In this document: piece after piece, positions 1-5,964 of the stretch | Position numbering within the stretch: position 1 is the first letter of the stretch | How the letters are laid out: the number at the start of each line of letters is the position of its first letter | DNA from: Geminicoccaceae bacterium | GTDB lineage: Bacteria; Pseudomonadota; Alphaproteobacteria; Geminicoccales; Geminicoccaceae | Reading direction: 5' to 3' | Length of the DNA: 6,473 nucleotides | NCBI GenBank assembly: GCA_030824835.1 | Contig: JAPJRA010000222.1 | Span: forward strand, 1 to 6,473 | Notes under the pieces: model-generated | What the model was told of the DNA's origin: nothing | Seen by the model: the letters and a program-made list of their open reading frames with translations, nothing else | Database searches by the model: none | Translations under genes and position numbers: made by a program

Positions 1-1001
1 AGGTCACGGACGCGACGGCGCTGGCCCACAAGATCCTGGCCGCCTTCGCCGCCCCTTTCGTGGTGGAAGGTCACGAAATACATGCCGGGACCAGCATTGG
101 CATAGCCCTCTTTCCTCAGGACGGAGAAGATTCACCTACGCTGCTCAAGAACGCGGACGTCGCTCTCTACCGTGCCAAGGCCGATGGCCGGAACAGCTGC
201 CGTCTGTTCAAGCCGGCGATGAACGAGGAGGCCCGGGCGCGCCGGCAACTGGACCTGGAACTGCGCCAAGCGCTGCAGCTCGGCGAATTCCTGCTGCACT
301 ACCAGCCGCAGCTCGAGCTCGATACCGGACGATTCTCCGGTGTGGAAGCGCTGATCCGCTGGAACCATCCGCGGCGCGGGCTGGTGCTGCCGGGCGAGTT
401 CATCCCGGCCGCCGAGGCCAACGGGCTGATCCGCCCGCTCGGTTCCTGGGTCCTGCGAGAGGCTTGCAGGCAGGCACGGCTGTGGCGGCAACATGGCCTT
501 CCTCTAGCCGTCGCCGTCAACCTCTCGCCGGTGCAGTTGCGCCATGGCTGCCTGCTGCCGGCCGTCGGCGAAGCCCTCGCCGATAACGACCTCGAACCGG
601 AGGGTCTCGAGCTCGAGATCACCGAGGGGGCCATCATGCACAGTGTCGAGCAGCATGGCGGCAGCTGGCTGCGTGGGCTGGCGGCGACTGGCGTACACTT
701 GGCGATCGACGATTTCGGGACCGGCTACAGCTCCTTTGCGTACCTGAAGCATCTGCCGGTCACGACGATCAAGATCGACCGCTCGTTCATCCGCGACCTT
801 GGTCAGGGCTCTCAGGACGAGGCGCTGTTGCGCGGCATCGTCACGCTGGGGCAAAGCCTGGGCAAGCGTGTGGTGGCCGAGGGCGTCGAGAACGCGGTGC
901 AGCTCGAGCTGTTGCGGCGGATGGGCTGCAACAGTGCCCAAGGCTTCCACATCGCGCCGCCACAAGAGGCGGCACGGCTGGAGACTATGCTCAGCGTCTA
1001 A
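1..1001 (+). CDS. GGDEF-EAL protein, C-terminal part (cyclic-di-GMP phosphodiesterase), partial at 5' end
   Basis: The reading frame is open from the left edge (first whole codon at 3) to TAA at 999-1001, giving 332 visible residues; the true start lies upstream of the window. Visible residues 1 to about 70 are the end of a GGDEF domain, with the typical SIGIALFPQDG stretch and NADVALYRAK helix; the GGDEF signature itself is outside the window. The EAL domain follows from about residue 85 to the end. Its hallmark residues are present: EAL (115-117), Asn in VNLSP (172-176), ELEITE (203-208), DDFGTGYSS (236-244), Lys in KID (257-259), AEGVE (292-296) and QGF (313-315). Family knowledge: EAL domains hydrolyse c-di-GMP to pGpG using Mg or Mn. 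The intact metal and catalytic set implies an active phosphodiesterase. Whether the GGDEF half is a cyclase or a GTP sensor, and what sensory domain precedes it, cannot be seen. A GTG at 60 is only an internal codon, because conserved GGDEF sequence continues upstream of it. Confidence 0.95.
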   Translation, partial: VTDATALAHKILAAFAAPFVVEGHEIHAGTSIGIALFPQDGEDSPTLLKNADVALYRAKADGRNSCRLFKPAMNEEARARRQLDLELRQALQLGEFLLHYQPQLELDTGRFSGVEALIRWNHPRRGLVLPGEFIPAAEANGLIRPLGSWVLREACRQARLWRQHGLPLAVAVNLSPVQLRHGCLLPAVGEALADNDLEPEGLELEITEGAIMHSVEQHGGSWLRGLAATGVHLAIDDFGTGYSSFAYLKHLPVTTIKIDRSFIRDLGQGSQDEALLRGIVTLGQSLGKRVVAEGVENAVQLELLRRMGCNSAQGFHIAPPQEAARLETMLSV

Positions 1002-1114
1002 AGTCGACGACGGCATGGTCGGTGCAGCAGGTAGGCTGCAGCCTGGGCGTGCACCCCGTCGCCGCCGTGTGAAAGGCGCCGGCCGCCGGCAACGGCCAGG
1101 CTCGGCACTTCCCC
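1002..1114. other. Convergent intergenic gap with short inverted repeats, possible bidirectional terminator
   Basis: This gap lies between the stop of the EAL gene (+) and the stop of the small secreted-protein gene (-), where transcription from both sides should end. It holds a perfect 12-base palindrome at 1033-1044 (AGGCTGCAGCCT). A GC-rich stem also lies at 1081-1085 pairing with 1093-1097 (GGCCG/CGGCC, 7-base loop), which competes with an alternative stem 1078-1082/1086-1090. Neither is followed by a clear T run on either strand, so a classical intrinsic terminator is not demonstrated. No coding frame in the gap has family-like sequence. Confidence 0.3.
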
Positions 1115-1543
1115 TCAGAGCGGCTTGGGGATCTGGGTCGGGTAGGGGGCGAAGCCGCAGTCGGCCTTGATGGTGGGGTTGGCGGCGCGGCCCGCCTTCA
1201 TCATCCGCTCGCCCAGCCGGGTGTCGCGGGCGTGCGCGGCATAGCCGGCGTTGCTGCCCATCAACACCCAGCGCGCGCTCAAGGTCAGCGCCTCGGCCAC
1301 GTCCGGCCGCTCGGAATCGGCGGCCTGCTGCGCGATCGAGGCGATCCAGCGCGACAGCGCGTGGCTGCGCCCGGACACCGAACGGCGAGGCTCATAACGC
1401 TGCCAGCTCTTCTTCATCTGCAGCAGCTGGGCGCAATAGGTCGGCTGCGGCCGCGGCGTGCCGGTCGCCCACGCTTGGCCCGTGCTGCCCAGCAGCAGAA
1501 CCAGAGCGATGCAGCGGGCACCGACGAGGAATGCGTTCGTCAT
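1115..1543 (-). CDS. Small exported protein of unknown function (142 aa)
   Basis: I do not recognise a family. The frame runs from ATG at 1543-1541 to TGA at 1117-1115. The start is supported by TGAGG at 1556-1552, 8 bases upstream. Residues 1-27 look like a Sec signal peptide: a short basic start, a hydrophobic core (CIALVLLLG) and a likely cleavage site after AWA (residues 25-27). The mature protein would be about 115 residues, rich in Ala and Arg, mostly helical in appearance, with exactly two cysteines (37 and 129) that could form a disulfide near its two ends. There is no lipobox, so it is probably periplasmic or secreted rather than a lipoprotein. It lies 45 bases downstream of the lectin gene on the same strand, with no obvious terminator between, so co-transcription is likely. 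A role tied to the lectin (partner, chaperone or immunity protein) is possible but is inference from position only. Confidence 0.7.
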   Translation of the reverse strand: MTNAFLVGARCIALVLLLGSTGQAWATGTPRPQPTYCAQLLQMKKSWQRYEPRRSVSGRSHALSRWIASIAQQAADSERPDVAEALTLSARWVLMGSNAGYAAHARDTRLGERMMKAGRAANPTIKADCGFAPYPTQIPKPL

Positions 1544-1551
1544 GTTCGTCG

Positions 1552-1556
1552 CCTCA
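1552..1556 (-). promoter_or_regulatory. Ribosome binding site of the small exported protein
   Basis: On the minus strand TGAGG sits 8 bases before the ATG at 1543, a good Shine-Dalgarno match and spacing. It fixes this ATG as the start and places a complete signal peptide at the N-terminus. Confidence 0.55.
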
Positions 1557-1588
1557 GGAGAGTAAATGTCGAAAACCTACGGTGCGGA

Positions 1589-2575
1589 TCACTCGAGGCC
1601 GCCCATCGACTCCTTGACGACGTCGCCCATAACGTTGCCCACTTCGTTTGGACCGCCCGAGACCCACAAGATGACATTGGTCTGCGGATTCATGATGTAC
1701 AGTATGCCCCAATTCGACATGACGGCGACGGCACCTCCATTGCCGTTGGTCCCGGTGGCCCAGTTCACCGAGCCGTCAGGCGCATAATAGACCAGATTGC
1801 CGTCGTCCTGCATGATCAGGTATGAGCCTACTGGACCTTGGGCGAGATTCGTCGGAACATCGTTGCCGAGTATCTCCAGCTCACCATTGGCATTGACCAG
1901 CAGATGATACCCGCCTTTCTTATTGCCGTTGTTTACAGCAAACGGATCATTCATGAACTTAGACTGGACAAGACCCTGATTGGATTGGAGTGTATTGCCT
2001 TCGCACAGCACCGCCCCACGATAGTTGTTGGTTGATGTCGACCAGAGTGCCGATGATCCCTGATAGATGACCAGGTTGCCGTCCGACTGCAGCGTCAATG
2101 TCGCCCCTGGATTGCCTGCGGTATTGCTGGCCCACAGCGCCGGTTGGTCAGGAGCGGGATACTGCACGAAATTGCCGTCCCCCTGCATGATCAGGTAGGA
2201 GCCGGCCACCGGCGTCTTGGCCAGCGACCACGCGTAGTCGCTCATCACGTTCGTGGTCAGGCCCGGGAATATCCACATGCCGCAAGGCAGCCCGCCAGGC
2301 GGCATGTTCCACAGCACGCCGACACCGTCCCCAAACATGTCGAGCTCGTACTGGCCGTTGCTCGACATGAGATACTGGTTGGCATTCAGTTGCTGACCAT
2401 CACCCAAGCCGGTGCCGAGGTTCTGCGCGCCCGAGCCGCTACGCGACAGCGGCGCATGGGTCGGGAAGGGCAGGGTTGCCTGCGCCGCATCCGCCAGAAT
2501 GGCGCTGAAGATACAGACAAACAGAAGCACGACGCCCGACTGCCAGGCGCTTCGCATCGAAACGCGCAAATACAC
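1589..2575 (-). CDS. Secreted tandem B-lectin (GNA-like, mannose-binding lectin fold) protein, 328 aa
   Basis: Residues 1 to about 33 form a Sec signal peptide (hydrophobic core GVVLLFVCIFSAILA, likely cut after AQA at 31-33). The Cys at 21 is not in a lipobox. The rest reads as two bulb-type lectin (B_lectin, GNA/MMBL) domains, roughly residues 52-182 and 190-306, followed by a 20-residue Gly-rich tail. The mannose-binding signature QxDxNxVxY is exact at 131-139 (QGDGNFVQY), 163-171 (QSDGNLVIY) and 256-264 (QDDGNLVYY). Three further repeat units have lost it: 71-79, 227-235 and 286-294. Most units are followed by the usual LW/W strand (LW88-89, ALW146-148, ALW176-178, LW303-304). Known members bind mannose-type glycans; bacterial tandem examples include the LlpA-type lectin bacteriocins of Pseudomonas, Xanthomonas and Burkholderia, while others are adhesins or enzyme-linked modules. 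Which applies here is unknown. The start is GTG at 2575 with GGGGGA 9 bases upstream; ATG at residue 7 is possible but has no ribosome site. The middle of the gene is much less GC-rich than its flanks (25 of 60 bases G or C at 1921-1980), hinting at transfer. The small exported-protein gene follows 45 bases later. Confidence 0.88.
   Translation of the reverse strand: MYLRVSMRSAWQSGVVLLFVCIFSAILADAAQATLPFPTHAPLSRSGSGAQNLGTGLGDGQQLNANQYLMSSNGQYELDMFGDGVGVLWNMPPGGLPCGMWIFPGLTTNVMSDYAWSLAKTPVAGSYLIMQGDGNFVQYPAPDQPALWASNTAGNPGATLTLQSDGNLVIYQGSSALWSTSTNNYRGAVLCEGNTLQSNQGLVQSKFMNDPFAVNNGNKKGGYHLLVNANGELEILGNDVPTNLAQGPVGSYLIMQDDGNLVYYAPDGSVNWATGTNGNGGAVAVMSNWGILYIMNPQTNVILWVSGGPNEVGNVMGDVVKESMGGLE
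1797..1828. repeat. Internal direct repeat in lectin gene, copy A
   Basis: This 32-base segment matches 2172-2203 at 29 of 32 positions by hand alignment, in the same orientation. On the minus strand both encode GSYLIMQ-D-GN, the start of an intact sugar-binding repeat (residues 250-260 here). It reflects domain duplication inside the lectin rather than a mobile repeat. Confidence 0.7.
2172..2203. repeat. Internal direct repeat in lectin gene, copy B
   Basis: This is the partner of 1797-1828 (three mismatches in 32), encoding residues 125-135 of the lectin at the start of the first intact QxDxNxVxY unit. Near-identity at the DNA level, when other units of the same protein have diverged strongly, suggests a recent duplication, gene conversion or strong constraint on this strand. 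Confidence 0.7.
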
Positions 2576-2584
2576 GGTTTGTTT

Positions 2585-2590
2585 TCCCCC
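2585..2590 (-). promoter_or_regulatory. Ribosome binding site of the lectin gene
   Basis: On the minus strand GGGGGA lies 9 bases before GTG at 2575. It supports the GTG rather than the in-frame ATG 18 bases further in, which has no purine-rich sequence at the right distance. Confidence 0.45.
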
Positions 2591-2654
2591 AACAGTAACG
2601 TCCCGTTCGGTCGAGAACGATCTAGCCTTCTTGCGGGCATGCCACCTGGGTCGT

Positions 2655-2682
2655 CACTTACCATGGGACGAATGGCAGTCAA
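2655..2682 (-). promoter_or_regulatory. Weak sigma-70-like promoter candidate for the lectin gene
   Basis: On the minus strand TTGACT (2682-2677) is a good -35 match. It is followed after 16 bases by TAAGTG (2660-2655), a poor -10 match. It points towards the lectin gene about 80 bases away. The -35 is convincing only as a string and the -10 is weak; in high-GC DNA such matches arise by chance. Confidence 0.25.
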
Positions 2683-2814
2683 GACGGCTTCGCTCTAGGG
2701 TTGACGAGACGCAGCACCCGCGACCAACGGCGCTTCGTCAGCAGTTCCGATTGAGCAAGGATGTCGATACCCTCACTGCGGCCGGTGCCGCCGTTCCTGT
2801 CAGATCAAATCGTT

Positions 2815-2834
2815 CCGCGGCAGCGCTGGCGCGG
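2815..2834 (-). terminator. Imperfect 20-base palindrome after the ABC operon, possible terminator hairpin
   Basis: CCGCG (2815-2819) pairs with CGCGG (2830-2834), enclosing one G-G mismatch and the palindrome CAGCGCTG (2821-2828). It begins 6 bases past the stop codon of the last transporter gene, the right place for transcription to end. The minus strand has no T run after it, so it would be a weak or Rho-assisted terminator, or just a protein-binding palindrome. Confidence 0.35.
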
Positions 2835-2840
2835 GTGGGC

Positions 2841-3686
2841 TCAGACCATGCCCTTGCCGGCATCCGAGCCTTTCTTGGCTTGCCTTGCGCGCAGCCACCA
2901 GAGGATGCTCAGGCTGGTGCCGATCACGACCAGGGACAGGGCGGTGGTCAGCGTGCCCAGCGCGTAGATCACCGGGGTGGTGGCGTTGGTCTGCATCGCC
3001 TGCAGCTCGAGCGGCAGAGTGTTCAGCGCGCCCAGGGCCTGGGAGCTGCGGGCCAGCTCGTCGTAGGACAGGGTGAAGCCGAACAGGGCGACGCCGACCA
3101 GGGAGGGCAGCACGATCGGCAGCACCACGTGGCGGACCGTCTGCACCGGCGAGGCGCCGAGGTCTCGGGCGGCTTCCTCGAAGCGCTTGTCGAAGCGGTT
3201 GAACACCGCGAACATGATCAACAGGCCGAAGGGCAGGGTCCAGGTCAGGTGGGCGCCGAGGCCCGAGCTCCACCAGTTGCGCTCGAGGCCCAGCATCTCG
3301 AACAAGGCGCCGATGCCCAGCGAGACCACGACCGAGGGCATGATCAGGCTGGCCACGGCGACATAGAACAAGGCACCGGCGCCGGCGAAACGCTTGCGGA
3401 AGCCCAGGCCGGCCAGGAACGACAAGGTCACCGTCACCAGCATGACGATCAGGCCGAGCTTGATCGAGCGGTCGAAGCTGCCGCCGATGTCGCCGATCGA
3501 CTGGGCCTTGAACACCTCGCCGAACCATTGCGTGCTGACGCCCTGCATCGGGAAGACCAGGCCGCCGCTCGGCCCCTGGAACGACAAGACGGTGATGGTG
3601 AGCGTCGGGCCGTAGAGGAAGAGGACGAACAGCGCGAACAGCAGGCTGAGCAGGACGAAGCTTCGCGGATGGGTCTCGCGCAGCAT
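2841..3686 (-). CDS. PotC-like ABC transporter permease (281 aa)
   Basis: This is an inner-membrane channel subunit of a polyamine-type importer (binding-protein-dependent transport, BPD_transp_1 fold). It has about six hydrophobic helices: a first one near residues 9-34 (FVLLSLLFALFVLFLYGP), others near 76-95, 104-130, 145-162, 187-207 and 238-264. The EAA loop that docks into the ATPase is EEAARDLGAS (170-179) followed by PVQTVRHVVLPIVLPSL, the standard pattern. Length is close to the usual 260-290. The start ATG at 3686 lies 4 bases after the stop of the PotB-like gene, so the two are translationally coupled; GGGAG at the end of the upstream gene can serve as ribosome site. It is the last gene of the operon. 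It would pair with the PotB-like subunit as a heterodimer. The substrate cannot be deduced from this subunit. Confidence 0.95.
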   Translation of the reverse strand: MLRETHPRSFVLLSLLFALFVLFLYGPTLTITVLSFQGPSGGLVFPMQGVSTQWFGEVFKAQSIGDIGGSFDRSIKLGLIVMLVTVTLSFLAGLGFRKRFAGAGALFYVAVASLIMPSVVVSLGIGALFEMLGLERNWWSSGLGAHLTWTLPFGLLIMFAVFNRFDKRFEEAARDLGASPVQTVRHVVLPIVLPSLVGVALFGFTLSYDELARSSQALGALNTLPLELQAMQTNATTPVIYALGTLTTALSLVVIGTSLSILWWLRARQAKKGSDAGKGMV

Positions 3687-3690
3687 GGTC

Positions 3691-4614
3691 TCAGAGCTCC
3701 CGGCGCACGTCGACGATCCTGCCCAGGGCCACGATCATCAGGATGACGGTGAGCAGCAGCACCATGGCGTTGGCGGCGGCGGGCGGGAACTGCAGGTAGT
3801 TGAGCTCGGTGGCGATCGACTTGCCGATCGAGGCGACCTTGCCGCCGCCCAGCACGTTGACGGTGACGAAGTCGCCCATGACGATGGTGATGACGAAGAT
3901 CGAGCCGATGACGATGCCGGGCTTCACCAACGGCAGGATCACGTGCCGGATGGTCTGCCACTCCGTGGCCCCGGCATCGGTCGCGGCCTCGATCAGCGAC
4001 TTGTCGATGCGGACCATGGAATTGAAGATCGGGACGATCATGAACAGCGTGTAGAGGTGGATGAAGCCCAAGATCACCGAGAAGTCGGAGTAGAGCAGCC
4101 ATTCCTGGGGCTGGTCGACGATGCCCAGGGACAGGAGCGCCGAGTTGACCACGCCGTTGCGGCCCAGCAGCGGGATCCAGGAGATCATGCGGATCACGTT
4201 GCTGGTCCAGAACGGGATCGTGCAGACCAGGAACAGCGTCATCTGCCAGCTCAGCGAGCGGACATAGAAGGCGAGGAAGTAGGCGATCGCGAAGCCCAAG
4301 GCCAACGTGATCAGCCAGACGGTGATGCAGAACTTCAGCGTGCTGAGATAAGTGTCCCAGGTCACCTGCTCGCTGAAGACATCGATATAATTCTGGAAGC
4401 TGAACGCCGGGATCAGCATGTCGTAGGCTTCGTAGTCGAAGAAGCTCACGACCATGACCAGCACGATGGGCACGACGAAGAAGAGCAGGAAGACCAGCGC
4501 CATCGGCGCCACGAGCAGGTAGGGCGCAAGGCCCCCACCATCGGGTTTGGGCCGTGCTGGAGCCGCCGGCACGGCTTCGGTCAGCGGCAGGACGGTGGTG
4601 AGGGCCTCGCGCAT
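3691..4614 (-). CDS. PotB-like ABC transporter permease (307 aa)
   Basis: This is the first of the two channel subunits. A Pro/Ala-rich cytoplasmic N-terminus (residues 1-30) precedes six membrane segments, near 31-57, 93-115, 126-148, 165-190, 218-248 and 278-300. The cytoplasmic EAA loop is IEAATDAGATEWQTIRHVIL (198-217), which contains the conserved EAA and distal Gly and contacts the ATPase. The sequence PYLLVAPMALVFLLFFVVP near the first helix is typical of PotB-type subunits. It starts at ATG 4614, 10 bases after the stop of the binding-protein gene; the ribosome site is weak (TGAGA only 3 bases away), suggesting coupling to translation of the gene before it. Length matches the family. 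With the downstream PotC-like gene it forms the heterodimeric pore. Confidence 0.95.
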   Translation of the reverse strand: MREALTTVLPLTEAVPAAPARPKPDGGGLAPYLLVAPMALVFLLFFVVPIVLVMVVSFFDYEAYDMLIPAFSFQNYIDVFSEQVTWDTYLSTLKFCITVWLITLALGFAIAYFLAFYVRSLSWQMTLFLVCTIPFWTSNVIRMISWIPLLGRNGVVNSALLSLGIVDQPQEWLLYSDFSVILGFIHLYTLFMIVPIFNSMVRIDKSLIEAATDAGATEWQTIRHVILPLVKPGIVIGSIFVITIVMGDFVTVNVLGGGKVASIGKSIATELNYLQFPPAAANAMVLLLTVILMIVALGRIVDVRREL

Positions 4615-4624
4615 CGTTCTCAGC

Positions 4625-5923
4625 TCAGGCCGCGACGAACTCGTTCCACTTCCGCACCATGTACTTGTCCTCGTCCATGACCGTGTTCCAGACCGCGACC
4701 GCCCCCATGCGCTCGTAGAACGAGCCGCCGTCGCGGGTCTCGCCGGCCTTGGCGATGACCTCGCCGGTGGGCGAGGTGATGTCCTTCTCGGCGGGCTTGC
4801 CTTCCATCCAGTAGGCCCACTCGTAGGGCTCCATGTTCTGCTGCGCCGTCGACAGCACCGCGGCGTAGTAGCCCTGGCGGTTGAGGAAGCCGCCGGCCCA
4901 GCCGGACAGGAACCAGTTCACGAACTCGTAGCAGGCGTCCAGCGTCTTGCCCTCGACGTGGGTCGGGATGCCGAGGCCGGCGCCCCAGGCGCGGTAGCCC
5001 TCCTTGAGCGGCTGGTACTTGCAGGCAATGCCCATCTGCCGGACCTTGGTCACCGCCGGCGACCACATCGACTGGATCACCACCTCGCCCGAGGCCATCA
5101 GGTTGACGCTCTCGTTGAACTCCTTCCACAGCGCGCGGAACTGACCGGCCTTCTTCAGGTCGATCATGAAGCCGATCGTCTTGTCGATCTCCTCCTTGGT
5201 CATGTTGCCCATGTCGCCATACTTGACGACGCCACTGGCCTGGGCGACCTGGCCCGCATCCATGATGCCGATGGCCGGGATGTTGAGGATCGAGGCCTTG
5301 CCTTTGAACTTGGGATCGGCGAGCTGCGCCCAGCTGTCGATCGGCACGTCGATCAGGTCCGGGCGGATGCCCAGCGTGTCGGCGTTGTAGACCGTCGGGA
5401 TCAGCGTCATGAACTCGGTGGGGTCCGAGGCGAACTCGGTGCTCTCCGAGCCGGTGAGGTAGCTGACCTTGATCGGTGCGACGCCGATCCGCGATGTCTT
5501 GGTACCGTCCGGCAGCTGCCCCTTGGTGAAGATCGGGACGATGTCGTCGTAGAGCTTGATCTTCTTGGCATCCATGCCGCGCAGATGGCCGGCCGGGACG
5601 ATCTTCTTCAGCATCCAGTACTCGGCGTCCAGCATGTCGAACGAGGTCGGCTGGGTGACCGCGCGCTTGACCACGTCATCGGAGGTCAGCGTCGTGTACT
5701 GGATGATGATCCCGGTATCTTCCTTGCACTTGTCCGCGAGCTCCTTGAACGCGTTCACGCCGGTGCCCGCGTAGCGCAGCGTGATCGGATCGTCGGCGTG
5801 CACGAACGGCGCCGGGAAGGTGGTCGCCACGGCGGCAGCGGTGCCGAGCAGCGTGGCGCGAAGCACGTCGCGCCGGCTGATGCCCCCGGTGCGGTCGACA
5901 ACTCGGTAGGTCGTGTCGGACAT
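4625..5923 (-). CDS. PotD/PotF-type periplasmic solute-binding protein with Tat signal (432 aa)
   Basis: It captures the substrate in the periplasm and hands it to the permeases. Residues 16-22 are SRRDVLR, a twin-arginine motif, followed by the hydrophobic stretch ATLLGTAAAVA and a likely cut after VHA (41-43), so export in folded form by Tat is expected. The body fits the PotD-like class: DSWAQLADPKFKGKASILN (196-214) corresponds to the TSWADL-KPEYKG region, and MWSP (286-289) and RAWGAGLGIP (311-320) correspond to the Trp regions that line the PotD pocket. At about 430 residues it is longer than PotD (about 350), with extra sequence near 150-175 and at the C-terminus (370-432). The N-terminal NWxxY ligand motif of PotD is replaced by AGTGVNAF (52-59), and the pocket Asp after the second Trp is replaced by a small residue, so a polyamine substrate is doubtful. 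It has the strongest ribosome site in the operon and sits between the ATPase (41 bases upstream) and the PotB-like permease. Confidence 0.93.
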   Translation of the reverse strand: MSDTTYRVVDRTGGISRRDVLRATLLGTAAAVATTFPAPFVHADDPITLRYAGTGVNAFKELADKCKEDTGIIIQYTTLTSDDVVKRAVTQPTSFDMLDAEYWMLKKIVPAGHLRGMDAKKIKLYDDIVPIFTKGQLPDGTKTSRIGVAPIKVSYLTGSESTEFASDPTEFMTLIPTVYNADTLGIRPDLIDVPIDSWAQLADPKFKGKASILNIPAIGIMDAGQVAQASGVVKYGDMGNMTKEEIDKTIGFMIDLKKAGQFRALWKEFNESVNLMASGEVVIQSMWSPAVTKVRQMGIACKYQPLKEGYRAWGAGLGIPTHVEGKTLDACYEFVNWFLSGWAGGFLNRQGYYAAVLSTAQQNMEPYEWAYWMEGKPAEKDITSPTGEVIAKAGETRDGGSFYERMGAVAVWNTVMDEDKYMVRKWNEFVAA

Positions 5924-5929
5924 GGTTAT

Positions 5930-5937
5930 CCCTCCTC
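5930..5937 (-). promoter_or_regulatory. Strong ribosome binding site of the solute-binding protein
   Basis: On the minus strand GAGGAGGG ends 6 bases before the ATG at 5923, a near-ideal Shine-Dalgarno. Binding proteins are usually needed in excess over membrane subunits, and this site is visibly better than those of the two permeases. Confidence 0.7.
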
Positions 5938-5964
5938 GGTTCTTGATGTGCCGGTGTGGATCGG

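Larger units (their letters stand above)
2576..2840. other. Intergenic region: leader of the lectin gene and tail of the ABC operon
   Basis: This is 265 bases with no convincing gene. The half next to 2576 is the upstream region of the lectin gene (minus strand) and carries its ribosome site and a weak promoter candidate. The half next to 2840 follows the stop codon of the PotC-like permease and carries an imperfect palindrome. Short frames that cross the region overlap the lectin signal-peptide region in other frames and have no family-like sequence. Confidence 0.6.

Noticed and set aside
1494..1543. The small exported protein as a lipoprotein (Cys at 11)
   Set aside because: The residues before Cys 11 (VGAR) do not form a lipobox and the cysteine lies before the hydrophobic core rather than after it.
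1232..1825. A 197-codon + strand frame spanning the small exported-protein gene and the end of the lectin
   Set aside because: It is antisense to both, Arg/His/Ala rich with no motifs. The minus-strand frames have signal peptides, ribosome sites and lectin motifs.
1797..2203. The repeated segments as a CRISPR or tandem DNA repeat
   Set aside because: There are only two close copies, 375 bases apart and in frame with protein repeats, so they are explained by lectin unit duplication.
2386..2682. A 98-codon minus-strand frame starting upstream of the lectin
   Set aside because: It overlaps the lectin signal peptide and first domain in another frame, has no ribosome site and becomes Arg/Pro-rich. 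The lectin frame has clear domain evidence.
2412..3746. A 444-codon open frame on the + strand
   Set aside because: It is antisense to the lectin start and to the whole PotC-like gene. The translation is low-complexity (Gln, Ala, Gly, Arg, His, Asp rich), the usual shadow of a GC-rich gene, and the opposite strand has clear conserved families.
3685..4680. A 331-codon open frame on the + strand
   Set aside because: It is a shadow of the PotB-like permease, with Asp/His/Gln-rich low-complexity sequence typical of antisense to membrane-protein genes.
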